From Anaerosporobacter faecicola (GTDB taxonomy: Bacteria; Bacillota; Clostridia; Lachnospirales; Lachnospiraceae), in contig NZ_JAAQRO010000022.1 in NCBI RefSeq assembly GCF_012070565.1, positions 1-64,000 of the forward strand: 64,000 nucleotides of DNA, read 5' to 3'. Of the stretch, positions 36,641-45,421 are shown in pieces. The position numbers and the translations under genes were made by a program. A model generated the notes under the pieces. It did not search any database. It was not told where the DNA came from and saw only the letters and a list, made by a program, of their open reading frames with translations. Position 1 is the first letter of the stretch; each line of letters starts with the position of its first letter.

Positions 36641-36711
36641 AATGAAGTGCATTTTATTGGCCTTTGGCTAACCAGTTAGTTTCACATATAGTTTCTACTG
36701 TTACCTGCTTT

Positions 36712-37086
36712 TTATCCCTCAGTTTCAATCTTTTCTTGTACAAGTTGCAATGCTTCGCCCAAGCGTTGATAATGCACAATCTCCCGCATTCGTAGGAAAC
36801 GAATGGGATCACATACTTCTGGATTATGAATCTGTGACAACATGCGATCGTAGAGTGCCTGCGCTTTCTGTTCTGCTGCCATATCCTCATGAAGAAACAT
36901 CAATACATTTTCCTTACTTCGGCATAATGTAAATCTGAACTCCGGTATTTCTCTCTCCTTTCGGACGTCCATGCGTTCAAGTACATATACTTTTTCCTGT
37001 TGAACAGTGTGTTCTGCACCTACTTCCTTGGTCAATTGATAAAGAATCGCACTTAAAATCTCCATATGTGCAAACTCTTCTGTACC
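36712..37086 (-). CDS. cotJC: cotJC, 3' segment (interrupted spore-coat Mn-catalase-like gene)
   Basis: From the 10-bp core at 37077-37086, the frame reads GTEEFAHMEILSAILYQLT ... QKAQALYDRMLSQI ... PIRFLRMREIVHYQRLGEAL and ends at 36712. This is the second half of CotJC/manganese catalase, with the metal-ligand Glu-x-x-His region at the junction and the conserved RE-VH-QR-GEAL helix. It has no start codon with ribosome site of its own. Joined to the 5' segment at 49744-49936 through the core, it gives one in-frame protein of about 185 residues. It is therefore a gene segment awaiting excision rather than simple decay. Confidence 0.88.
   Translation of the reverse strand, partial: GTEEFAHMEILSAILYQLTKEVGAEHTVQQEKVYVLERMDVRKEREIPEFRFTLCRSKENVLMFLHEDMAAEQKAQALYDRMLSQIHNPEVCDPIRFLRMREIVHYQRLGEALQLVQEKIETEG
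37077..37086. repeat. attachment-site core, left end
   Basis: CTTCTGTACC, identical to 49744-49753. On the minus strand it is GGTACAGAAG, codons Gly-Thr-Glu of the CotJC metal-site motif. The last base overlaps the stop codon of the recombinase (37086-37088). Confidence 0.88.
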
Positions 37087-38831
37087 TACATGCGCATCGA
37101 TCTTACCACTTCTACCTTCACCGGTTCTTTTAGTCCGTAATAATCGATTGTAATATTTTGCTCACTAACCGTAATCTGTTTAATTAATTCTCGCAATAAT
37201 AAGCGTTGTTCTCTACACGCTTTCATCCGTTCACCTACTCGTACATTCTCTCCTTCAGCCTTTGTTTTTCCCTTTCGACCTTTTTCCCCTTCCTCTTTTT
37301 TCTCTTTATTTGCCTCTACATTCCCCTCCGTCTTTCGCTCTTCTTCTTTTCTCGTATGCTCTCCATATATTTCTTCTAAGTTTACCATTGCTCTTTGGAA
37401 CTCCACTTCGTTGAGATGGCCGATTTGATATAAATGGATTAATTCTTTGATCTCCTGTCTTCTCATCTGACAATCTGCTTGTGTTTTTCTAGTTTTATGT
37501 AATTCCATGTTTTCCTGGTAGGTGTTTTTTCCAGCCTGTTTTCGATTTTCTTCCATTTTAACTCTTTTGTTTTCTTCTTTCTGTCTGTACCTTTTATAAT
37601 TTTTCCTTACTTCCTCCAAATGTTGCTCGATCACTTCCTGTGTAATTGGTAGCTTTTCTGTTACTTTCATAAGAATCTCCATCAAATCTTGGTTCCAGAT
37701 GCACCCTTCTTTCTTCAATCGCTTTTCCACATACATACTACGTTGTTCTTTCCTGCTATTTTCATCATCTAAAAGATCGTACTCTTTCTCACTGCCTTCT
37801 TCACACACGTACCCTTTCTTATGGGCACAACGCCATACGAGATATTCACTACCATCTTTCCGAATACGGCTTCGTGCTGTATAAGTCCGATTGCAATACA
37901 GGCACCGTATCTTCCCAGATAATACATAACAATTGCTATAGCGCAATGCCTGTTCCTTCCCTTTCCTCTTCGTACTCCGTGCATCTAAGATTTCCTGAAC
38001 CTTCTGAAATGTTTGTCGATCGATAATGGGTTCATGATGGTCAGGAATCATGACATATTCCTCCTGTCCATGGTTGTAACGTTTTTCATGGGTAAGATAA
38101 TCTGGGGTGTATGTTTTTTTCTGCAACAGATCACCACAATACTTTTCGTTTCGCAAAATCCGTAGAATTACCGAACTAGACCACCCATTTCCCTGCATGG
38201 AGGGGATCCCTTCTTCTGTCAGTTCTCTTGCAATCACATAGGTTCCTTTTCCTTCGAGAAGACATTTATCAAAGATTCGTCTGACAACCCCTGCACCAGC
38301 TTCATTTATCTTCATAGATCCTTCTTTTACATCATACCCTAACATACTTCTTCCGAATACAACTCCTTGCTCCATTCTTCTCTTCTGTCCCCACTTAACG
38401 CGTTGTGAGGTACGTCTACTCTCCTCCTGTGCGATAGAAGCTAGAATTGTAAGCCGAAGTTCCCCATCCGAATCCATCGTATGAATCCCATCATTTAAAA
38501 AAATGATCCCAACACCATGTCGTTTCAGTTCCCTTGTATAATAAATACTATCTAACGTATTCCTTGCAAATCTGGAAATCTCCTTTGTAATAATCAATTG
38601 AAACCTTCCCTCCATGGCATCTTCAATCATTTGATTGAACGCTCGTCTCTTCTTGGTACTAGTTCCTGATAGCCCCTCATCTGCATAGATTTTATATAAG
38701 GAATCCCCTTCTCTACGTTCAATATACTCCAGAAAATACCGTTGTTGGCTGTCAAAAGAGTTTGCTTGATCCTCTTTCTCTGTGGAAACCCTACAATATG
38801 CTGCAATCTGTATATGACTTCCTCCTTTCAT
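37086..38831 (-). CDS. large serine recombinase (excision of the cotJC element)
   Basis: About 581 residues. The catalytic domain reads IAAYCRVSTEKEDQANSFDS (Ser ~16 from the ATG), followed by EISRFARNTLD and IAQEESRRTSQRVKWGQKRR. The recombinase domain (~170-290), a zinc ribbon (IRCLYCNRTYTAR ... WRCAHKKGYVCEEGS) and a charged coiled coil follow. Its stop TAG overlaps the att core, so its position is that of SpoIVCA-type skin recombinases. Start is uncertain: GTG 38846 or ATG 38831 lack good ribosome sites, while a strong AGGAGG lies inside the frame just before ATA CAG ATT. It should cut at the CC/GG of the core. Confidence 0.92.
   Translation of the reverse strand: MKGGSHIQIAAYCRVSTEKEDQANSFDSQQRYFLEYIERREGDSLYKIYADEGLSGTSTKKRRAFNQMIEDAMEGRFQLIITKEISRFARNTLDSIYYTRELKRHGVGIIFLNDGIHTMDSDGELRLTILASIAQEESRRTSQRVKWGQKRRMEQGVVFGRSMLGYDVKEGSMKINEAGAGVVRRIFDKCLLEGKGTYVIARELTEEGIPSMQGNGWSSSVILRILRNEKYCGDLLQKKTYTPDYLTHEKRYNHGQEEYVMIPDHHEPIIDRQTFQKVQEILDARSTKRKGKEQALRYSNCYVLSGKIRCLYCNRTYTARSRIRKDGSEYLVWRCAHKKGYVCEEGSEKEYDLLDDENSRKEQRSMYVEKRLKKEGCIWNQDLMEILMKVTEKLPITQEVIEQHLEEVRKNYKRYRQKEENKRVKMEENRKQAGKNTYQENMELHKTRKTQADCQMRRQEIKELIHLYQIGHLNEVEFQRAMVNLEEIYGEHTRKEEERKTEGNVEANKEKKEEGEKGRKGKTKAEGENVRVGERMKACREQRLLLRELIKQITVSEQNITIDYYGLKEPVKVEVVRSMRM
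37095..37107. repeat. 13-bp inverted repeat, left inner arm of attP
   Basis: CATCGATCTTACC, the perfect complement of 49731-49743. It lies 8 bases inside the left core; the partner abuts the right core. In an excised circle the two arms flank an 18-base centre whose middle dinucleotide is the CC at the core edge, the expected crossover point of a serine recombinase. Confidence 0.8.
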
Positions 38832-38862
38832 CCCTTTCAATGCCACAAGCTAATCTGCTATC

Positions 38863-39066
38863 TCATCGTACTTTTATTGGTTTCTTCTTTAATTCCTCCA
38901 AACACCACTGATATTCTGCTCTTGTCATTTTCCCTTCCTGCCACAGATTATGTAGAAGAGCATGTTCATATATCATAAGAAACTCCTGCGTAATCTCCAC
39001 TTTCTGCTCTTGTTCCTCTAGTTTTTCTAAGTTTGCAATCTCCAAATGGCTTCTTCTCTTCTCCAT
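38863..39066 (-). CDS. small charged protein, recombinase-associated
   Basis: 67 residues from ATG 39066 (GGAGAA upstream), ending 17 bp before the recombinase. The C-terminal half YEHALLHNLWQEGKMTRAEY then QWCLEELKKK is a short helical pair with a turn (L..L...GK.T..EY...L..L), as in SHOCT-like motifs. It is related to the 64-residue protein at 39215-39409 and to a segment of the recombinase tail (LIHLYQIGHLNEVEFQRAM). Possible recombination directionality factor or DNA-binding helper; unproven. Confidence 0.65.
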   Translation of the reverse strand: MEKRRSHLEIANLEKLEEQEQKVEITQEFLMIYEHALLHNLWQEGKMTRAEYQWCLEELKKKPIKVR

Positions 39067-39156
39067 ACCATTCTCCTATATGTTCATCCTTCTACTGCAT
39101 GTATATGAATACAATTTGTCCTTATATACAACATAAGATATAGGTTCTAACAAAAC

Positions 39157-39193
39157 AATCCCACCTTACCAAAACCAACGGTAAGATGGGATT
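39157..39193. terminator. terminator between the two small element genes
   Basis: AATCCCACCTTACC (39157-39170) pairs with GGTAAGATGGGATT (39180-39193), 14 bp with one mismatch and a 9-base loop. It would end the transcript of the 39215-39409 gene, so the lower small gene and recombinase have their own promoter. Confidence 0.7.
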
Positions 39194-39214
39194 ATTTCAT
39201 TTTCTTTATTGGAC

Positions 39215-39409
39215 TCACTCTGTACTCAACGTCTCTAAACTCTTTTCATATTGCTTCTTCGTTATCTTATTCTGTGCAAACAAGGAATATAAGGTTGCTT
39301 TTTGATAACTGGATATGAATTGATGTTTGTGAAAGAGGTCCTCCTTCGATATACTTGGACAAGTCTTGACCAGCAGATCATGTCTGGTTACATTCAGACT
39401 CCGATGCAT
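39215..39409 (-). CDS. small protein, paralogue of the 38863-39066 product
   Basis: 64 residues from ATG 39409 (AGGAG eight bases upstream). C-terminal YQKATLYSLFAQNKITKKQY then EKSLETL aligns with the neighbour at 10 of 27 positions. The N-terminal half differs. It has its own terminator at 39157-39193. Probably a control protein of the element, function unknown. Confidence 0.6.
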   Translation of the reverse strand: MHRSLNVTRHDLLVKTCPSISKEDLFHKHQFISSYQKATLYSLFAQNKITKKQYEKSLETLSTE

Positions 39410-39539
39410 AGATCACGCTCCTATCTGTTTACTATACATAAGTATATGAAGAGAACCTCCCCTTATATGCTAAACATATTTAATTTTGTGTACTTTTTTC
39501 GTGGTTTTTGAATATAATGATATCTAGGTCAATTTTCAT

Positions 39540-41237
39540 TTAGTTAAACCAATATCCCTCCATTGTTTCTTTCATAACACGATAGGTAAGGTATTTTACT
39601 TTCATCTTGTATCTGCTGATCAGTTTGCCCTTCTCATCATACTCGCCAAAGACTCCTGCTTCTCCTGAACAGATCACTCGGTTTCCATCATACTCCTGCA
39701 CATTACTTACAATAGAAGAGTATGGAACTTTAATCTTTTCCACTAGTTTGTACGTACCTTTTTTCTCATCAACAAGGTATTTGTAGTAGTAAGAGTTGTC
39801 TGCATCTTTTTTCTCCATTCCAACATTCTTAATAAAGGACCAGTCAAAATCTGGGTATGATAATCGCTGGGCATAATTATTATTATAGAAGGTCAGATAA
39901 TATTGTGTACTCTTTAGGGACGAATCCTGCACATAATTCACAGAATGTTGCCCTGCTTGTGATGGGAATCTACCAACTTTATCCAGCACTAAGCCACTGT
40001 ATGGGGTTCCCTTCCAGATGGCAGAATCTGCAATGATATATCCAATCTTAGGTGTCGTATAATAATTATTAATACGGATAATTGAGCTTAATTCTCTGGA
40101 ACTTAAGATCAGATGTCGTCCATTAATAACTTGTACAGAGTTGAAATGTACCCAGTCCACATCCTCCTGATCCGGTGCATCTTTGGAGATGACAGCGCCT
40201 TTCTTCACATCTGGCATCAGATCCCCAAAATCAATCACTTCCTCCACGTCACCTGTATTCAAGTTTAAGGATAAGATAATATCCTGTTTACTCTTACTTT
40301 TCTTTTTCGTTGCTAATGCAATAATCCGTTTATTCTGTTCATCGTAAGCAAAGTCATGATGGGTCGTGTAGCCATCCGTCTTAAAGATATCTTCTACCTG
40401 ACCAAGTGGATTCACATAGGCATAGCTAGAATCGCTGCAAGCGTAGAATAACATGCCATCAATGATTTCCAGATTTACGTCTCCATAGGACACATCCAGT
40501 GGTACTTCTGCACGGATGACACCATCGTTATCATAAAACAGCATATGTCTTGGTTCTTTTTTATTCCTACGGTCGTAACCAAAGATTACAAATAGACCAT
40601 TGCTTAATTTCTTCGCATCCTGCTTATTGGTTACTTTTAGCTGTTCCTCTTTAATTGTTCCATAATCCGGAACTTCAATTTTGAAGCTAGCTTCTCCAAT
40701 GAATTTATCAGCTTTATCATATTGACGAAGAGTTACTGTGTTGGTCATACCTTGAATCAGACCAATAATCTGCCCTTCATGTTTCTTCGTCGGATTTCCT
40801 TCTTCATCGGTATACATTCTTCGTGTAAATTCCGGTATGGAAACATCATTCACGGAAATCGTATACTCAATATTCGTTTCCTCATCTGTACGGAAAAAAG
40901 CGTACAAACCTGTTACATTGGTTCCAAATGGATTCATAACAAAGAGGGGATCTTCAAACGTACAGTTATAATTTTGCTTCATCTTATCTAGTTTTGTCTT
41001 TACAGCAGATTGAAAGGCAGTGTCATAAACCGTATCTAATGTTTCCAGGTTTAAGGTCTTCATGACCTGCTTCTGAATATTATCGGAATCCACATAATTT
41101 TCTTGCTTGCTCGATGAATCCGATTTTCCAAAGCCAGTTCCGATGGTTGCACATAGTACTAAAGCGATGCCAAGCGCTGCTACACTGAATAACAATACAA
41201 GTAACAACCCTTTTTTCGATTTTTTCTTCTCTTCCAT
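39540..41237 (-). CDS. arylsulfotransferase-like membrane-anchored protein
   Basis: 565 residues from ATG 41237 (GGAGG upstream). One N-terminal membrane anchor (KKGLLLVLLFSVAALGIALV) then an external beta-propeller. YTTHHDFAYDE, DWVHFNSVQVINGRHLILS, SSRELSSIIRIN and AGQHSVNYV match the catalytic propeller of aryl sulfotransferases (AssT), which move sulfate between phenolic compounds. The histidines and SRE/SVQ landmarks are present. It is cargo of the cotJC element, and its link to the nucleoside transporter genes is unclear. Confidence 0.8.
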   Translation of the reverse strand: MEEKKKSKKGLLLVLLFSVAALGIALVLCATIGTGFGKSDSSSKQENYVDSDNIQKQVMKTLNLETLDTVYDTAFQSAVKTKLDKMKQNYNCTFEDPLFVMNPFGTNVTGLYAFFRTDEETNIEYTISVNDVSIPEFTRRMYTDEEGNPTKKHEGQIIGLIQGMTNTVTLRQYDKADKFIGEASFKIEVPDYGTIKEEQLKVTNKQDAKKLSNGLFVIFGYDRRNKKEPRHMLFYDNDGVIRAEVPLDVSYGDVNLEIIDGMLFYACSDSSYAYVNPLGQVEDIFKTDGYTTHHDFAYDEQNKRIIALATKKKSKSKQDIILSLNLNTGDVEEVIDFGDLMPDVKKGAVISKDAPDQEDVDWVHFNSVQVINGRHLILSSRELSSIIRINNYYTTPKIGYIIADSAIWKGTPYSGLVLDKVGRFPSQAGQHSVNYVQDSSLKSTQYYLTFYNNNYAQRLSYPDFDWSFIKNVGMEKKDADNSYYYKYLVDEKKGTYKLVEKIKVPYSSIVSNVQEYDGNRVICSGEAGVFGEYDEKGKLISRYKMKVKYLTYRVMKETMEGYWFN

Positions 41238-41270
41238 GATGTACTCCTCCTGCATATATGTAAAATGCAT

Positions 41271-41526
41271 TTTATTCTCATCATCTTACATGTGCATTAT
41301 ACTGATTGTCCTATATCTGGTATTCAACCGATGATAATCGACACCCATATACTACTATTTTATACATATTTCTAGCATCTGTCAAAGAAACCTTGAAAGA
41401 ATTCATTGAGACTTTTGTCTCATATGCAACTACTTTTAATTAGAACTGGTTAGGTACAAGATTGTTATCCACAACCATCTTCTTATTTCGATTGCTTATC
41501 CACAAAGTTTCCCCAAAAGCAACAGA
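41271..41526. other. upstream region of the sulfotransferase-like gene
   Basis: About 250 bases of AT-rich sequence holding the promoter region of the 39540-41237 gene. No gene supported. Confidence 0.4.
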
Positions 41527-41592
41527 AAGCTTCTTCCCTTCTGCAGGAAATCTCCAACAACTGTTGGGATTCCTACTATAAGGAAGAAGCTT
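41527..41592. repeat. long palindrome downstream of the transporter genes
   Basis: AAGCTTCTTCC (41527-41537) pairs with GGAAGAAGCTT (41582-41592); an inner stem CCAACA/TGTTGG (41554-41567) extends the cruciform. It likely folds as a large terminator beyond the permease gene. Confidence 0.6.
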
Positions 41593-41607
41593 ATGAGCAA
41601 AGTGTTT

Positions 41608-41693
41608 ACTTATGCAAAATGTTCACCTAAGTAAAGTATCTACTTACGCAAATTGTTCACCTACGTAATATCGTTCCTGTCTACTTACATAAA
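41608..41693. repeat. 34-bp-period tandem repeat after the permease gene
   Basis: ACTTATGCAAAATGTTCACC then TAAGTAA (41608-41634) repeats as 41642-41668 at 24 of 27 positions, with a third partial unit (ACTTACATAAA, 41683-41693). It lies between the last permease stop and the palindrome at 41527-41592. Confidence 0.7.
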
Positions 41694-41699
41694 CCAAAC

Positions 41700-42653
41700 T
41701 TATCTAGATTTTTCATAAGGTTTACCGTTGGCAGCTGGTACATGTGATTTTCCAACAAATAAGATCAATACAACGATAGTTACAACGTAAGGGATCATTG
41801 AAATTAAGTGAGGAGAAACGACGCTTCCTGAACCAACGAATACCTTAATACCATTACAGAAACCAAATAGGATACAAGCAAGCATCGCACCTTGTGGTTT
41901 AAACTTACCGAAGATTACAGCAGCAATGGCGATGAAACCTTGTCCTGTAATAACGGAAGGACGATACTGGGATACGGTTGCTAATGTAACAGAAGCACCA
42001 CCGAAACCTGCAAGTACACCAGATAAAATTACACAGATATATCTAATACGAATAACATTGATTCCTAACGTATCCGCAGCCTTTGGATGCTCTCCTACTG
42101 CACGAATACGAAGACCAAATTTAGTTTTATAGAATACGAACCAAACAACAGCAACTAAGATAAATGCCAGATAAGCAGTTGCATATGTGTTAAATACATT
42201 ATCAAGGAAACCACCTTTTCTAAAGATTCCTGAACTTCCTTGGAACAATCCATTTAAGAAACGAGGCATCTTATCTGATAATTCCACACTATGTGTTTCT
42301 GTTGAATCATATAATACACGACATAAGAAGATTGCAAAACCAGGTGCCAAGAAGTTGATTGCAGTACCAGAGATTGTTTGGTCTGCTTTACATGTAATTG
42401 TTGCGAATGCATGTAACAAACCAAAAATTCCACCTGCTAAACCAGCAATCAAGAAACCTAACCATGGATTGCTTGTAAATAAAGTACCAACAACACCAGC
42501 AAATGCACCAATAGTCATCATACCTTCAATACCGATATTAACTACACCGCTTCGCTCTGAGAATACAGAACCAAGTGCTGCGAATAATAGTGGTGGAGTG
42601 TACATAAGAGTAGTATTTAAAATCAGACCAAAATCTTTAATTATTTCATTCAT
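41700..42653 (-). CDS. nucleoside ABC transporter permease 2 (NupQ-like)
   Basis: 317 residues, about nine to ten hydrophobic helices, BPD_transp_2 family. FSERSGVVNIGIEGMMTIGA is the signature of the BMP-dependent nucleoside (B. subtilis NupQ / YufQ) permease, and GFIAIAAVIFGKFKPQGAML a further match. It pairs with the permease encoded directly upstream. The set imports purine nucleosides in B. subtilis; substrate is inferred from family. Confidence 0.9.
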   Translation of the reverse strand: MNEIIKDFGLILNTTLMYTPPLLFAALGSVFSERSGVVNIGIEGMMTIGAFAGVVGTLFTSNPWLGFLIAGLAGGIFGLLHAFATITCKADQTISGTAINFLAPGFAIFLCRVLYDSTETHSVELSDKMPRFLNGLFQGSSGIFRKGGFLDNVFNTYATAYLAFILVAVVWFVFYKTKFGLRIRAVGEHPKAADTLGINVIRIRYICVILSGVLAGFGGASVTLATVSQYRPSVITGQGFIAIAAVIFGKFKPQGAMLACILFGFCNGIKVFVGSGSVVSPHLISMIPYVVTIVVLILFVGKSHVPAANGKPYEKSR

Positions 42654-42654
42654 A

Positions 42655-43743
42655 TTACTTTGTACCTCCCTTTCTACTAAATCTTGTACGAATTGTCTTT
42701 AGAATACTTGAAATGGCAATGAAGAAGATGATTGATCCCATGATAATATCAATTACTTCGGTTGGTGCGCCAAGTAAGTTCATGTTCTTTCCACCATATT
42801 TCATAGCTCCGTAGAACAATCCTGCGAAAAATACCCCAACTGGATGTGTTGCTCCAATCATGGCAACGGTGATTCCTTCGAAACCGTAACCTTCTTGTCC
42901 AGCGAATTCACTAATACTGTAATTATATCCAAGTACTTGAGTTGCTCCTGCTAAACCTGCTAATGCACCAGAAATTGCGATTGCAGAAACGATTGCAACT
43001 TTTACATTGATACCCGCATATTCTGCAGCATTTCGATTAAAACCAACAGAACATAAACGGTATCCAAGTGTTGTTTTATTAATGATTAAGTAAATAACGA
43101 TTACTGCGATGATTGCTATAATAATACCCCAGTTTACTTTTTGTCCAAGAGAAGCTTTCAAGCTGTTTACAGATAATTTTGCAGAATCTGCAACTTTCTT
43201 ACTAACTTGCTTTCCTGTATCATTAAATAATTTGCTCTTTACTACATAGTTAGAGAAATAATATGCGATCCAGTTAAACATGATCATACATAATACTTCA
43301 TTGGCTCCAATCTTAGCCTTCAGGTAACCAACTAAAGCACCCCATAAAGCACCAGCTAAAGCAGCAGCTAATAAACATAATGGAACATGGATAATGGCTG
43401 GTGCATCAACTGCAACTCCAACTACCATTGCTCCTAAAGAACCCATAACAAATTGTCCTTCAGCACCGATATTAAAAATACCAGTACGGAATGAGAACGC
43501 AACGGACAAACCAGTTAAAATTAATGGTGTTGCATATACAACGGATTGTGCCATATTCTTTGGTGTTCCGAAGACACTCTTAAGTAGTAATCCATATGCT
43601 TCAAATGGATTAACCTTAACAACGATCAGCATGATCGCTCCGATAGCAAATCCAACGAGGATTGAGATAACCGTATACAATGCCTTATTGTCTTTTGCGA
43701 TCTTTTGTTTTCTAACTGCAGGTTTTGAATTATTTTGTTCCAT
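42655..43743 (-). CDS. nucleoside ABC transporter permease 1 (NupP-like)
   Basis: 362 residues. FSFRTGIFNIGAEGQFVMGS is the family signature of this permease group, and GYGFEGITVAMIGATHPVGV a second. It has an extra hydrophilic loop near 185-205 typical of NupP. Its start overlaps the ATPase gene by 14 bp and it ends one base before the second permease gene begins, so the three genes are translated as one operon. Confidence 0.9.
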   Translation of the reverse strand: MEQNNSKPAVRKQKIAKDNKALYTVISILVGFAIGAIMLIVVKVNPFEAYGLLLKSVFGTPKNMAQSVVYATPLILTGLSVAFSFRTGIFNIGAEGQFVMGSLGAMVVGVAVDAPAIIHVPLCLLAAALAGALWGALVGYLKAKIGANEVLCMIMFNWIAYYFSNYVVKSKLFNDTGKQVSKKVADSAKLSVNSLKASLGQKVNWGIIIAIIAVIVIYLIINKTTLGYRLCSVGFNRNAAEYAGINVKVAIVSAIAISGALAGLAGATQVLGYNYSISEFAGQEGYGFEGITVAMIGATHPVGVFFAGLFYGAMKYGGKNMNLLGAPTEVIDIIMGSIIFFIAISSILKTIRTRFSRKGGTK

Positions 43744-45283
43744 TCGTGTTACCTCCCGCCATCATTAGACCTAATGTATTCTCATCAGCATCCTTTCCAG
43801 GTACGCTGCCTACGATCTTACCATCGAAGATTACTTCAATTCGATCGGATAAACTCATGATTTCATCTAATTCAAAAGATACTAATAATACTGCTTTATT
43901 CTTATTTCTTTGTTCAACGATATAACGATGTACGTACTCGATTGCACCTACATCCAAACCTCTCGTAGGATTTACTGCAATCAATAATTCCTTATCATTG
44001 GTTACCTCTCTGGCAATGATAACCTTCTGTTGGTTACCACCAGATAATTGACCAGCTGGTTTCTGTGCAGAATCTGCTGGACGAACATCGAATTTTTCAA
44101 TTAATTCACTGGCATGGGCATTAATGGCATCTTTCTTCATAAATCCTTTGTTTGCAAACTCAGGTTCTGCAAAGTTTTGAAGGACCATATTCTCTGCTAC
44201 AGAGAACTCCAACACAAGACCATGTTTCTGACGGTCTTCTGGGATACTTGAGATTCCTTTTTTAAAACATTCTCTTGGTGTTTTGTTAAATGTATTCTCT
44301 CCAAGTAATGTTACACGACCACTGTCTGCACGACGAAGTCCTGTAAGAATCTCAACCAATTCTGATTGACCATTACCATCGATACCTGCGATACCAACGA
44401 TTTCACCACGTCTTACATTAATATTCAAACCTTTTAAGATTTCTACACCACGGTAATCTTTTGCACGTAGATCTTCTACATTCAATACGACTTCCCCTGG
44501 TTCTATCTCTTTCTTATCTACCTTGAATTCAACGTTTCTACCAACCATCATAGATGCCAGTTCATTTTCATTTACATCATCAACATTTACTGTATTGATG
44601 TATTTACCTTGACGAATGATCGTACAATAATCCGCAGATTCCTTGATCTCTTTTAATTTATGTGTGATCAGGATAATGGATTTTCCTTCTTTCGTAAGGT
44701 TGTGCATGATTTCTACCAACTCTATGATTTCTTGTGGAGTTAAGGAAGCGGTAGGCTCATCTAAGATCAAGATATCAGCACCACGATATAATACTTTCAG
44801 AATTTCTGCTCTCTGTTGCATACCTACAGAGATATCTTCAATTTTTGCATCTGGATCTACTTTTAGACCATATTTTTCTGAAATCTCAATAACACGTTTT
44901 CTCGCATCGTTAATATTAACAACACCCATACCTTTTACTGGTTCCATACCAAGTATGATGTTCTCTGTTACTGTAAATGGTGGAATCAACATAAAATGCT
45001 GATGTACCATACCGATACCAAGTTCAATGGCTTTGTTTGGTCCATCGATTGAAACTTTTTCTCCGTTAACAAAGATTTCTCCTGATGTTGGCTCATAAAG
45101 TCCGTATAAGATGTTCATTAGTGTACTTTTACCAGCACCATTCTCCCCTAAAATTGCATGGATTTCTCCTTTGTGAACAGTTAAGTTCACTCCGTCATTA
45201 GCCTTAAAATTTCCAAACATCTTAACAATATTCTTCATCTCGATCGTCTTAGTTTTTAAGTCTACGTTTGAATTTTTTTGCAA
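43730..45283 (-). CDS. ABC transporter ATP-binding protein, duplicated (NupO-like)
   Basis: 517 residues with two nucleotide-binding domains. Domain 1 has Walker A GENGAGKST, signature ISVGMQQRAEILK and Walker B ILILDEPTASL; domain 2 has GIDGNGQSELV in place of a canonical Walker A, signature LSGGNQQKVIIAREV and NPTRGLD. This duplicated sugar/nucleoside type fits the BMP transporter. The start is TTG 45283 with GGGGG upstream. It follows yjjW by 138 bp. Confidence 0.9.
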   Translation of the reverse strand: MQKNSNVDLKTKTIEMKNIVKMFGNFKANDGVNLTVHKGEIHAILGENGAGKSTLMNILYGLYEPTSGEIFVNGEKVSIDGPNKAIELGIGMVHQHFMLIPPFTVTENIILGMEPVKGMGVVNINDARKRVIEISEKYGLKVDPDAKIEDISVGMQQRAEILKVLYRGADILILDEPTASLTPQEIIELVEIMHNLTKEGKSIILITHKLKEIKESADYCTIIRQGKYINTVNVDDVNENELASMMVGRNVEFKVDKKEIEPGEVVLNVEDLRAKDYRGVEILKGLNINVRRGEIVGIAGIDGNGQSELVEILTGLRRADSGRVTLLGENTFNKTPRECFKKGISSIPEDRQKHGLVLEFSVAENMVLQNFAEPEFANKGFMKKDAINAHASELIEKFDVRPADSAQKPAGQLSGGNQQKVIIAREVTNDKELLIAVNPTRGLDVGAIEYVHRYIVEQRNKNKAVLLVSFELDEIMSLSDRIEVIFDGKIVGSVPGKDADENTLGLMMAGGNTNGTK

Positions 45284-45421
45284 GCGAAAACGCCCCCTTC
45301 TTCCACATATTATATTTGGGACTTTACTCCCTTATATTGCTATATTCTACTCCTCATTTGAGGCGAACGAATCTCTCTGTTTCCTTGATTTTAATTACTA
45401 CAAGCAAACGAAAGTAACTTC

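Noticed and set aside
36712-37065. Ordinary short gene starting at the ATG at 37065
   Set aside because: The ATG lacks a ribosome site and lies inside a conserved CotJC motif that continues upstream to the att core.
41608-41693. CRISPR-like array
   Set aside because: The units are contiguous tandem repeats without spacers, and no cas genes are present.
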